From Vulcanimicrobiota bacterium (GTDB lineage Bacteria > Vulcanimicrobiota > Vulcanimicrobiia > Vulcanimicrobiales > Vulcanimicrobiaceae), in the NCBI GenBank assembly GCA_019245995.1, contig JAFAQW010000101.1:1-6370 (forward strand): a DNA stretch of 6,370 bases, in the 5' to 3' direction. Positions 1 through 6,370 of this stretch are shown here, piece by piece. The notes below the pieces were generated by a model. It saw nothing but the letters and a program-made list of their open reading frames with translations. It did not search any database and was not told the origin of the DNA. How positions within the stretch are numbered: the first letter of the stretch is position 1; every line of letters starts with the position of its first letter. The translations under genes were made by a program, and so were the position numbers.

Positions 1-697
1 TGCCGGCGAGCGCCTGCGTGACGATCAACTCCGGAATCCAGCCGTCCCACTGCAACATCTCCATCGTCGCGCGAATCTCGCGCCGAAGTTGGTCGGCCAT
101 CGGATGATCGGCCTTATTGACGACAAAGACGTCGGCGATTTCCATGATACCCGCCTTGAGCACTTGAATGGAGTCGCCGCTTCCGGGCTGCAGCGCAACG
201 AGCACCGTGTGCGCGAGCTCGGCGATGGCGACCTCACTCTGTCCGACGCCGACCGTTTCGATGAGCACGACGTCGAAGCCGAAGGCGTCCATCAGGAGGA
301 CCGCGTCGGCGGTCGCTCCGGCCAGGCCCCCCAAATGCCCGCGGCTTGCCATCGAACGAATGAATACCGACTCGTCGGTGAAATGCTCGGCCAAGCGAAT
401 TCGGTCGCCGAGCAACGCTCCGTGAGAGAAAGGCGAGCTCGGGTCGACGGATACGACGCCGACGCGCTTGCGCAGCGACCGCGCCTTCCGCACCAATCCG
501 GCGGCCAGCGTGGATTTGCCGACCCCGGGCGGCCCCGTTAGACCGATCGTCATCGCGCGACCCGTTCTTGGATAGACGGCGCGAACGAGATCGCGGCCTC
601 GCCCGGATTCCGCCCACGAGATCGCGCGCGCCAGGGCGCGCGGCTGCTGCGATTCGAAGTCGCGAAGGAGCTCTTCGTATGCGGGCGGCCTGCTCAA
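1..697 (-). CDS. meaB: Methylmalonyl-CoA mutase-associated GTPase MeaB (ArgK family), 3' end outside window
   Basis: Reading the minus strand from TTG at 697 gives 232 residues with no stop before the edge. The family is a SIMIBI-class P-loop GTPase that acts in the cytosol as a chaperone of adenosylcobalamin-dependent methylmalonyl-CoA mutase, gating cofactor loading and protecting the enzyme. Visible motifs are the family's 'YPRTGRAMTIGLTGPPGVGKST' stretch, with Walker A GPPGVGKST at about residues 55-63, 'VVSVDPSSPFSHGALLGDR', 'SMASRGHLGG', the G3-like ETVGVGQSE starting at E147, 'ALQPGSGDSIQ' and the guanine-specificity motif NKAD at 194-197. TTG is chosen because AAAGGAG lies 6 nt upstream, the helical N-terminus (AYEELLRDFES) fits the family, and no ATG/GTG lies upstream in frame before the P-loop region. 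About 100 residues, including the C-terminal dimerisation part, are missing because of the window edge. The mutase gene often sits beside meaB and may lie to the left. Family identity is very secure; the start is likely. Confidence 0.95.
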   Translation of the reverse strand, partial: MSRPPAYEELLRDFESQQPRALARAISWAESGRGRDLVRAVYPRTGRAMTIGLTGPPGVGKSTLAAGLVRKARSLRKRVGVVSVDPSSPFSHGALLGDRIRLAEHFTDESVFIRSMASRGHLGGLAGATADAVLLMDAFGFDVVLIETVGVGQSEVAIAELAHTVLVALQPGSGDSIQVLKAGIMEIADVFVVNKADHPMADQLRREIRATMEMLQWDGWIPELIVTQALAG

Positions 698-759
698 GGA
701 CGACTCCTTTGCGGTCCCCGGCAAGGCCGAACCTCTCGTGGCAGAAAATCTGGCGCGAA
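698..759. promoter_or_regulatory. Divergent intergenic region between meaB and the tricorn gene
   Basis: These 62 bp must hold, or lie next to, the start signals of two divergent genes. I see the meaB ribosome site but no -35/-10 pair resembling the consensus on either strand. AT-rich patches (GAAAAT at 744-749 on plus; the same patch reads ATTTTC on minus) are the only candidates and are weakly spaced. The tricorn ATG at 760 has no recognisable Shine-Dalgarno sequence, so its mRNA may be leaderless or poorly translated, or its promoter may lie inside the 5' part of meaB. Function inferred from gene orientation only. Confidence 0.4.
704..710 (-). promoter_or_regulatory. Shine-Dalgarno site of meaB
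   Basis: The minus strand reads AAAGGAG here, 6 nt before the TTG at 697-695. It decides the start codon: no other site this good precedes an in-frame initiation codon, and the only in-frame ATG nearby (553) is already at the edge of the P-loop and too late to be the start. Confidence 0.75.
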
Positions 760-3700
760 ATGAATCAAGGTTATTATCGCTATCCGACGATCGCCGGCGA
801 TCGTCTCGTCTTCGTCTGCGAGGACGACCTCTGGAGCGTGCCGCCGGAGGGCGGCGACGCGGTCCGCTTGACGGTGAGCTTCGGCGCATGCTCGTATCCG
901 CGGCTCTCCCCCGACGCGCAATGGATCGCGTTCACCTCCACTGACGAAGGGAACCCAGAGCTGTACGTCATGCCGGCGCAGGGCGGAGAGCCCCGGCGTC
1001 TGACGTTTCTCGGGTCCACGGTGCTATGGGCGTCGTGCTGGAGCGAGGACGGCAACGACGTGTACTTTTGTGCGAATCCCACGACGTGGTACGAAGGCGA
1101 AACGCGCCTGTTCGCGATCGGCAAAGGCGGCGGCACGCCCCGCGAGCTCGAGCTCGGCCACGCGCGGTCCCTGTCGCGTGGGCCACGCGGACGCATCGCG
1201 ATTGGACGCAACGCCGCGGATCCCGCAAGATGGAAGCGCTACCGCGGAGGCACGTCGGGCGAAATCTGGCTCGATCAAAAGGGCAACGGTCGCTTTGCGC
1301 GTCTCGCCTTGCCGGACGGCAATCCTTGCTGGCCGATGTGGATCGGCGCACGCATCTTCTTCCTCGCGGACCACGAAGGCGTCGGGAACATCTATTCCGC
1401 CGCGCCCGACGGCACGGACGTCACCCGGTACACGCACGAAAAGGAATATTACGCGCGCTTTCCGAGCAGCGACGGGCGGCGCATCGTCTACAGCGCAGGC
1501 GGACAAATTCGCAGCTATGACCTTGCGTCGCAAAGCGTCGCCACCGTCGAGATCGCCACGCATTCCGCGGCTCCCCAAACCGTCCGCCGCTTCGAAAACG
1601 CCGGCGAGTCGCTCGATCGCTTCGCACCGCATCCCGACGGCACGATGCTGGCGTTCGACTCGCGCGGACAACAGTTCACGATGCCCCTTTTCGAAGGAGC
1701 GGTCACCCGCCACGGCAGCGGGAGCGGCGCACGCATTCGCCTCACGCAGTGGTACCACGATGGAAAGCACGTCGCGTTCGTGACGGACCAAAACGGCTAC
1801 GAGCAGATCGCGATGTGCCCCTCGGACGTGCCGGGCGAGGTAAAAATGGTCACGAAGGGCGACGTCGGTCGCATAACGGACCTCGCGTGTTCTCCGAATA
1901 GCAGCGTTATCGCGTTCGCGAATCACCGCCACGAGCTGTGCGCTGTCGATGCGGACGACGGGAAGGTGCGTGTGCTCGATCGCTCGGAGTCGCATCGGAT
2001 TGAAGATTTGGCTTTTTCGCCGGACGGCCGGTACGTGGCGTACGTCTGGTATCCCGCATATGGAACGTCCATCATACGGGTGGCAAAAGTCCGTTCCGGA
2101 AAAATCCATAACGTGACGTCGCCCTTACGGGTCGACGAGTCGCCGGCGTGGGATCCCGACGGGAAATATCTGTACTTCATCTCGACGCGCGACTTCAATC
2201 CGGTGTACGACGCGTTGCAGTTCGACTTAAGCTTTCCGCAGGCGAGCCGGCCCTTCGTCGTGACGTTACGCGCCGACGTTCCTTCCCCGTTCGTCCCGAA
2301 GCCCAAGCCCATTCACCACGACCACGAGCGCTGGCGCGAGCAACCGAAGGACGACAAGAAGCCCGTACGCGTCGAGGTGGATTTTGAAGGGATCGCGGGA
2401 CGCGTCTTGGCCTTTCCCGTGGACGAAGGCGACTACCATCAGATCGTAGCGGCACGCGATCGCGTACTCTTCACCAAGTTTCCGGTCAAGGGTATCAAAC
2501 CGACCCGCCGCGAGGATATCGAACACGACGATCACGGAATGCTGCTCGCGTACGATTTCGAGCAACAACGCTTAGCCACTATTGCGGGCGAATGCGACGA
2601 GGTTCGGTTGGCTCAGGATGGGCGCACGCTGATTTACCGCTCGGCCAATCGCCTGCGCGCGATCGACGCGCTGGCCGAGCTGCCCGACGAAGAGCAGGAG
2701 CAAAAGCCGCCGACGGAACCCGGCCGCCGCAGCGGCTGGATCGACCTCGAGCGCGCAAGCGTCGAGATCGTTCCGCGCGACGAATGGTCGCAGATGTATC
2801 GGGAAGCCTGGCGCATGCAGGCCGAAAACTTCTGGGTCGCGGACATGAGCGACATCGATTGGGATCGCGTCTACGACCGCTATGCGGTGCTGCTTCCCCG
2901 GTTGCGGACGCGTGGCGAGCTCTCGGATGTGATCTGGGAGATGCAGGGCGAGCTCGGCACCTCGCACGCGTACGAATACGGCGGCGACTATCGAGAGCCG
3001 CCCCAGTATCAACGCGGCTTCCTCGCCGCCGACCTCCGCTGGGACGATGGCTGCAAGGGTTATCGTATCGAGCGCATCTATCGCGGGGACTCTTGGAATC
3101 GCGAGAGCGATTCGCCGCTGGCGGAGCCGGGACAAAACGTTCGGGAGGGCGAGTGCATCGTGGCGATCGGCGGACAGCGTCTCTCCCGCGATCGTGGGCC
3201 GGAACGCCTGCTGGTCAACGCATCGGAACGCACGATATCGCTCACGCTCCGCGACAAGAAAGGACACGAGCGCAACGTCCTCGTCAAGGCGCTAGCCAGT
3301 GAAGCGGCGCTGCGTTATCGCGCTTGGGTCGAAGAGAACCGCCGCATCGTCCACGAGCGAACCGGCGAACGCGTCGGCTATCTCCACATTCCGGACATGG
3401 GTCCCTGGGGCTTTTCGGAGTTTCATCGAGGGTACTTGAGCGAGTTCGATCGCAAGGGGCTCATCGTGGACGTGCGCTACAATCGCGGCGGCCATGTTTC
3501 GCCGCTGCTGTTGGAAAAGCTCGCGCGGAAGCGCGTCGGCTACGACTTGCCGCGCTACGGCGCCGCAGTTCCCTATCCGCCGGAATCGGTTGGCGGACCA
3601 ATGGTCGCGATCACGAATCAATTTGCCGGTTCGGACGGCGACATCTTCAGCCACTGCTTCAAACTGTATAAACTTGGTCCGCTCGTCGGCAAACGCACGT

Positions 3701-3984
3701 GGGGCGGTGTGATCGGCATCGATCCCTATCACCATCTCATCGATGGAACGCTCACCACGCAACCCGAGTTTTCGTTTTGGTTCACCGACGTCGGATGGGG
3801 CGTGGAAAACCATGGTACAGATCCCGACTACGAAGTCGATATCGCGCCCCACGATTATCGCAACGGCAAAGACCCGCAACTCGAACGCGCGCTCGAACTC
3901 ATGGACCGAGCGCTGGAACGTTACGCCGACGTGCGACCCGATCTCTCGACCCGCCCGTCCCTGCCGCTGCCGTCCCTGGCGTGA
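760..3984 (+). CDS. tri: Tricorn protease (peptidase family S41B), full length
   Basis: 1074 residues, matching the ~1070 of Thermoplasma acidophilum tricorn, a cytosolic hexameric serine protease that cuts proteasome-made peptides into shorter ones for aminopeptidases. Domains in order: six-bladed propeller (about 5-275; starts GYYRYPTIAGDRLVFVCEDDLWSVP), seven-bladed propeller (about 278-640, with PD40-type repeats such as HPDG, SPDG, DPDG), helical C1 (about 670-750), PDZ (about 751-835) and the catalytic C2 core (about 840-1060). Catalytic residues are all present: S735-H736 in ELGTSHAYEYGGDY, nucleophile S958 followed by D959 in FAGSDGDIF, and E1016 in GWGVENHGTDPD. These correspond to S745/H746, S965/D966 and E1023 of the archaeal enzyme. 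D929 in KRVGYDLPR matches D936 of the S1 pocket, so cleavage after basic residues is expected. No signal peptide is seen. ATG 760 is chosen because the conserved N-terminus begins there; longer starts (e.g. 568) run into divergent meaB and give arginine-rich non-family sequence. The tail (STRPSLPLPSLA) is proline-rich. No aminopeptidase cofactor gene (F1-F3 type) is in the window. Confidence 0.97.
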   Translation: MNQGYYRYPTIAGDRLVFVCEDDLWSVPPEGGDAVRLTVSFGACSYPRLSPDAQWIAFTSTDEGNPELYVMPAQGGEPRRLTFLGSTVLWASCWSEDGNDVYFCANPTTWYEGETRLFAIGKGGGTPRELELGHARSLSRGPRGRIAIGRNAADPARWKRYRGGTSGEIWLDQKGNGRFARLALPDGNPCWPMWIGARIFFLADHEGVGNIYSAAPDGTDVTRYTHEKEYYARFPSSDGRRIVYSAGGQIRSYDLASQSVATVEIATHSAAPQTVRRFENAGESLDRFAPHPDGTMLAFDSRGQQFTMPLFEGAVTRHGSGSGARIRLTQWYHDGKHVAFVTDQNGYEQIAMCPSDVPGEVKMVTKGDVGRITDLACSPNSSVIAFANHRHELCAVDADDGKVRVLDRSESHRIEDLAFSPDGRYVAYVWYPAYGTSIIRVAKVRSGKIHNVTSPLRVDESPAWDPDGKYLYFISTRDFNPVYDALQFDLSFPQASRPFVVTLRADVPSPFVPKPKPIHHDHERWREQPKDDKKPVRVEVDFEGIAGRVLAFPVDEGDYHQIVAARDRVLFTKFPVKGIKPTRREDIEHDDHGMLLAYDFEQQRLATIAGECDEVRLAQDGRTLIYRSANRLRAIDALAELPDEEQEQKPPTEPGRRSGWIDLERASVEIVPRDEWSQMYREAWRMQAENFWVADMSDIDWDRVYDRYAVLLPRLRTRGELSDVIWEMQGELGTSHAYEYGGDYREPPQYQRGFLAADLRWDDGCKGYRIERIYRGDSWNRESDSPLAEPGQNVREGECIVAIGGQRLSRDRGPERLLVNASERTISLTLRDKKGHERNVLVKALASEAALRYRAWVEENRRIVHERTGERVGYLHIPDMGPWGFSEFHRGYLSEFDRKGLIVDVRYNRGGHVSPLLLEKLARKRVGYDLPRYGAAVPYPPESVGGPMVAITNQFAGSDGDIFSHCFKLYKLGPLVGKRTWGGVIGIDPYHHLIDGTLTTQPEFSFWFTDVGWGVENHGTDPDYEVDIAPHDYRNGKDPQLERALELMDRALERYADVRPDLSTRPSLPLPSLA

Positions 3985-5444
3985 AATGGATCGCCCTGCT
4001 CGTCCCGGCCGTCATCTACGCGTTGAGCGCTTCGCACGAGCCGGGATCGTGGGACACCGCCGAGCTGCAGGGCGTGCCGTTTATTTTGGGCATCTCGCAC
4101 CCCACGGGATTCCCCTTCTATGTATTAGCCGGCTACGTCTGGTCGCATGCGGTGGCCCTCGACACGGTGGCGTGGCGCATGAACGTGATGAGCGGCATGG
4201 CCGTGGCGGTTGCATGTACCGCTGCGTACGCGACGGCGCGCCTTCTCGGCGCCAGGCGTCTGATTGCGCTTACGGCGACGCTGTGGTTCGCCGTCACGCC
4301 AAACATCTGGTCGCACGCATCGCGCGCCGAAGCGCAAGACGTTGCATTCATGTGCGCCACGCTGGGACTCTATGCGATGTTGCGATGGATGAAGGGCGAC
4401 TCGACAGGTTGGTTCGTAGCCGCGTTTGCGCTGTGCGGGCTCGGCATCGCCGCGCACCCAAACGCGCTGTGGATCTTCCCGGCCTTGATCGTGGGAGCGG
4501 TTGCCGGACATCGCGGCGCCGCCCGCCAGCGCGCGCGCGCGCCGCTGCTCGTGGCGCTCGCCGCCTTTGTTGCGGCGATCTTGCTGTACGCCTATCTGCC
4601 GCTGCGCTCCGCGTACGTGGTGGCGCGCGCGGTCGACCCGACGCAAACCCTGCCGGGCGCGGGCGGCGGAATCTTCTGGAACTATAACGATCCCCGAAGG
4701 CTGGACGGCCTCGTCCGTGAGCTTTCCGGTAGCGAGTTCCAAACGCCGGCGTATCTCGCCGCTTCGTTCAACCCAATCCACTTTTTTTCGGCGCCGCTCA
4801 CTTTTCTCACCGACGCCCGCGCGCAGTACGGCACTGTAGGAGCGGTCGCAATCCTTGTTGGACTCGTCGTCAGCTGGCGGCGCGACCGGCGCGCAACCCT
4901 CGTGCTCTTGCTGGCGGCCGTTACGGGTCTCGTTTTTTCCGTCATCTATCCCAATGAGAGCGACGTGGAGCGATATCGCCTGTTGGTGCCTTGGGTCGCC
5001 GTGCCGTTTCTCGCCGCGCTGGCGCCCCGCCGCTTTGCCGGTAAGCCGAGATTGACCGACGCATTCCACGCTCTGTTGATTGTGCTCTTTGTTCTTGCGG
5101 CGGCGTGGAACGTGCGACAACACGCGTACTTCTTCAGTCACGCCGCCGGTGAAGGGGGCCGTTGGGTCATCGACGCGGTGCGGCCGTACGTCGGGCGCAA
5201 CGACGTGATCGTGACCGGTTGGCTCGATGCGACGTCGCTGGCGTACGGAGCATACGTGGACGGCAGCCTGCGCGAACGCATCGTCGTTAGCGATAATTCG
5301 TTACGTCTCGGTCTCTACGAACTGTGGGCGCGGCGGCACCGCGTCTTCGTTCTCCTCGATCCCCATGGCACAAAACTGTTGCCGGGAGCCCAAGATTTCG
5401 CGAGAATCGACGACTACCACGAGCTGTACCTCGTGGAGCGCTAG
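3981..5444 (+). CDS. DUF2723 / TMEM260-like polytopic membrane protein, probable GT-C-fold glycosyltransferase
   Basis: 487 residues from GTG 3981. The N-terminal helix (KWIALLVPAVIYALSAS) is followed by the family signature: acidic residues D25 and E28 in GSWDTAEL, then GISHPTGFPFY at 37-47, equivalent to the 'GDSGE...HPPGYPLY' pattern of DUF2723 proteins. About ten hydrophobic segments follow, among them residues ~70-90, ~95-115, ~185-210 and ~362-379. A largely soluble C-terminal part (about 388-487: GGRWVIDAVRPYVGRNDVIVTGWLDATSLAYG...) closes the protein. GT-C transferases in this fold use lipid-linked sugars and carry an acidic residue in the first external loop; D25/E28 are the candidates. 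The human relative TMEM260 is an O-mannosyltransferase, but the sugar and acceptor here are unknown. The start lies inside the tricorn stop (GTGA overlap) with no Shine-Dalgarno, pointing to translational coupling. A later start would remove the signature. Alternative: a membrane protein of the same fold with another role. Family call firm, activity inferred. Confidence 0.82.
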   Translation: MKWIALLVPAVIYALSASHEPGSWDTAELQGVPFILGISHPTGFPFYVLAGYVWSHAVALDTVAWRMNVMSGMAVAVACTAAYATARLLGARRLIALTATLWFAVTPNIWSHASRAEAQDVAFMCATLGLYAMLRWMKGDSTGWFVAAFALCGLGIAAHPNALWIFPALIVGAVAGHRGAARQRARAPLLVALAAFVAAILLYAYLPLRSAYVVARAVDPTQTLPGAGGGIFWNYNDPRRLDGLVRELSGSEFQTPAYLAASFNPIHFFSAPLTFLTDARAQYGTVGAVAILVGLVVSWRRDRRATLVLLLAAVTGLVFSVIYPNESDVERYRLLVPWVAVPFLAALAPRRFAGKPRLTDAFHALLIVLFVLAAAWNVRQHAYFFSHAAGEGGRWVIDAVRPYVGRNDVIVTGWLDATSLAYGAYVDGSLRERIVVSDNSLRLGLYELWARRHRVFVLLDPHGTKLLPGAQDFARIDDYHELYLVER

Positions 5445-5465
5445 GGACCGTGCGGCTTGAGCGCT
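5436..5465. repeat. 7-bp direct repeat GAGCGCT, 23-bp period, abutting the aceA -35 box
   Basis: GAGCGCT occurs at 5436-5442 (end of the DUF2723 gene) and 5459-5465, the second copy sharing its last base with the TTGACA box. The core AGCGCT is its own reverse complement, so the pair can be read as direct or inverted repeats. The spacing is close to two helical turns, as for a regulator dimer pair. It may equally be chance in GC-rich DNA. The two copies could pair as a 6-bp stem with a 17-nt loop, but no T-run follows, so this is not a terminator. Confidence 0.3.
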
Positions 5466-5495
5466 TGACATCGCGCCGAGCCCTTCCTATATAAT
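5465..5495 (+). promoter_or_regulatory. Sigma70-type promoter of aceA
   Basis: A perfect TTGACA lies at 5465-5470. The -10 region is TATATAAT at 5488-5495 and offers either TATATA (17-bp spacer) or the perfect TATAAT (19-bp spacer). Transcription would begin at about 5501-5504, leaving a leader of roughly 15-20 nt just large enough for the GGAGG site. The AT-rich box stands out sharply against the GC-rich surroundings. The promoter starts only 20 bp after the stop of the upstream gene, and no terminator separates the two, so read-through from tri-DUF2723 into aceA is also possible. Confidence 0.85.
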
Positions 5496-5506
5496 TCCTT
5501 TTCCTC

Positions 5507-5511
5507 GGAGG
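5507..5511 (+). promoter_or_regulatory. Shine-Dalgarno site of aceA
   Basis: GGAGG ends 7 nt before the ATG at 5519 (spacer TCGAAAT), an ideal arrangement that fixes the start of isocitrate lyase. It contrasts with the two upstream plus-strand genes, which have no visible site, and together with the strong promoter suggests high expression of aceA. Confidence 0.85.
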
Positions 5512-5518
5512 TCGAAAT

Positions 5519-6370
5519 ATGAACGTTAACGGCGCCGCAACGCTGGAGCAGCGATGGGCATCGGACAGCCGCTGGCAGGGAATCGAACGCCGTTATGACG
5601 GCGACGCGGTGCGACGCCTGGCCGGAAGCGTCACGCAGGAACACACTCTGGCGCGAATCGGCGCGCACCGGTTATGGGAATCGTTGCAGCTCGACGAGCC
5701 GACGACCGCGCTTGGCGTCGTCACGGGAAATCAGGCGGTGCAGGCAGCCCGCGCCGGAATGCCGGCGCTTTACTGCAGCGGCTGGCAAGTCGCTGCCGAC
5801 GGCAACGTGGCCGGGGAAATGTACCCCGACCAAAGTCTCTATCCGGTCAACAGCGTGCCGGCCATGGTCGAGCGCCTCAACAATGCGCTCACGCGCCTCG
5901 ATCAAATCGAGTCGCTGGAAGGCCGAGGCGGCGCGCATTGGTACTTGCCGATCGTCGCCGACGGCGAAGCCGGATTCGGTGGTGCGCTCAACGTCTTCGA
6001 ACTCACGAAGGCGATGATCGTTGCCGGTGCGGCGGGCGTTCATTTCGAAGATCAGCTGAGCTCTGAAAAGAAGTGCGGCCATCTCGGCGGCAAGGTATTG
6101 ATTCCGACGCAGCAAGCGATTCGCCATTTGATCGCGGCCCGCTTGGCCGCCGACGTACTGGACGTTCCGACCGTTATCATCGCGCGCACCGATGCGGGCG
6201 CTGCGAAGATGGTGACCAGCGACGTCGATCTGCGCGACCGCGCATTCCTGACCGGCGAACGCACCTCGGAAGGATTCTTTCTCACGCGTCCGGGGATCGA
6301 GGCCTGCATCGAGCGAGCCGTCGCGTACGCGCCGTATGCCGATCTGTTGTGGATGGAAACGTCGGAACCA
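5519..6370 (+). CDS. aceA: Isocitrate lyase, N-terminal 284 residues (3' end outside window)
   Basis: Cleaves isocitrate to succinate and glyoxylate, the first step of the glyoxylate shunt, in the cytosol; it allows growth on acetate and fatty acids. The 284 residues present run through most of the TIM-barrel core of a ~430-residue enzyme. Landmarks: substrate-binding SGW at 87-89 in [35 protein letters not shown], metal-site region [12 protein letters not shown], catalytic loop KKCGH at 184-188 with the general acid/base Cys186 (Cys191 of Mycobacterium tuberculosis ICL1, Cys195 of E. coli), [11 protein letters not shown], the [10 protein letters not shown] segment, and [13 protein letters not shown] at the edge. 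KKCGH plus these segments make true isocitrate lyase far more likely than the shorter 2-methylisocitrate lyase PrpB. The detailed sequence ([17 protein letters not shown]) follows the mycobacterial ICL1 pattern, an enzyme that also cleaves 2-methylisocitrate. The gene has its own strong promoter and ribosome site; malate synthase, its usual partner, may follow to the right. Confidence 0.97.
   Translation, partial: MNVNGAATLEQRWASDSRWQGIERRYDGDAVRRLAGSVTQEHTLARIGAHRLWESLQLDEPTTALGVVTGNQAVQAARAGMPALYCSGWQVAADGNVAGEMYPDQSLYPVNSVPAMVERLNNALTRLDQIESLEGRGGAHWYLPIVADGEAGFGGALNVFELTKAMIVAGAAGVHFEDQLSSEKKCGHLGGKVLIPTQQAIRHLIAARLAADVLDVPTVIIARTDAGAAKMVTSDVDLRDRAFLTGERTSEGFFLTRPGIEACIERAVAYAPYADLLWMETSEP

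Noticed and set aside
89..541. 150-codon plus-strand open frame opposite meaB
   Set aside because: The opposite strand encodes an unmistakable GTPase with all motifs; this frame is its GC-rich shadow with no recognisable domain.
568..759. 64-residue N-terminal extension of the tricorn reading frame (ATG at 568, or 679)
   Set aside because: It overlaps the 5' part of meaB on the other strand, is arginine-rich without family similarity, and the conserved tricorn N-terminus begins at ATG 760.
1024..2109. 361-codon minus-strand open frame opposite the tricorn propeller region
   Set aside because: Long antisense frames are common in GC-rich genes; the translation shows no motif, and the sense strand is clearly tricorn.
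3699..3980. 94-residue upstream extension of the DUF2723 frame
   Set aside because: It lies wholly inside the tricorn catalytic domain coding region and is Arg/His-rich; the membrane protein begins naturally at GTG 3981.
4125..5141. 338-codon minus-strand open frame opposite the DUF2723 gene
   Set aside because: Charged Arg/Gly/Glu-rich shadow with no ribosome site or family features; the sense strand gives a coherent membrane protein.
5437..5465. Possible intrinsic terminator after the DUF2723 gene
   Set aside because: Only a 6-bp stem with a 17-nt loop and no following T-run; it overlaps the aceA promoter instead.
5519..6370. 2-methylisocitrate lyase (PrpB) or phosphoenolpyruvate mutase family member
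   Set aside because: [22 protein letters not shown] and TGERTSEGF are the isocitrate lyase set; the N-terminal length also fits isocitrate lyase.

Overview
The window looks like chromosomal DNA from a GC-rich bacterium. Coding density is high, intergenic gaps are very short, Shine-Dalgarno sites are clear (AAAGGAG, GGAGG), and there is a sigma70-type promoter in front of the last gene. I cannot name the phylum. The isocitrate lyase reads most like the mycobacterial/actinobacterial ICL1 type. A full-length tricorn protease occurs only sporadically in bacteria, so an actinobacterium or a little-cultured GC-rich lineage (Chloroflexota- or Eremiobacterota-like) are guesses only. No rRNA, tRNA, CRISPR array, insertion sequence or phage gene is visible.

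Layout: (1) positions 1-697, minus strand, are the N-terminal two thirds of a MeaB/ArgK-type GTPase, the chaperone of methylmalonyl-CoA mutase; it begins at a TTG codon and runs off the left edge. (2) A 62-bp divergent gap (698-759) separates it from (3) a complete 1074-residue tricorn protease (760-3984, plus strand) with every catalytic residue of the Thermoplasma enzyme in register. (4) Overlapping its stop by four bases (GTGA) is a 487-residue polytopic membrane protein of the DUF2723 / TMEM260-like family (3981-5444), a probable GT-C-fold glycosyltransferase. (5) Only 74 bp later, behind a near-consensus promoter with a very short leader, starts isocitrate lyase aceA (5519 to the right edge, first 284 residues).

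How the genes relate: meaB (propionyl-CoA / methylmalonyl-CoA route to succinyl-CoA) and aceA (glyoxylate shunt, and in some bacteria also methylisocitrate cleavage) both belong to growth on C2/C3 acyl-CoA units such as those from fatty acids. They flank, but are transcriptionally separate from, the tricorn-DUF2723 pair. That pair is probably co-transcribed and translationally coupled; why a giant cytosolic peptidase should be coupled to a membrane glycosyltransferase-like protein is unexplained and is the most curious point here. Overall the genes belong to known families; I found no convincing evidence of a wholly new system.
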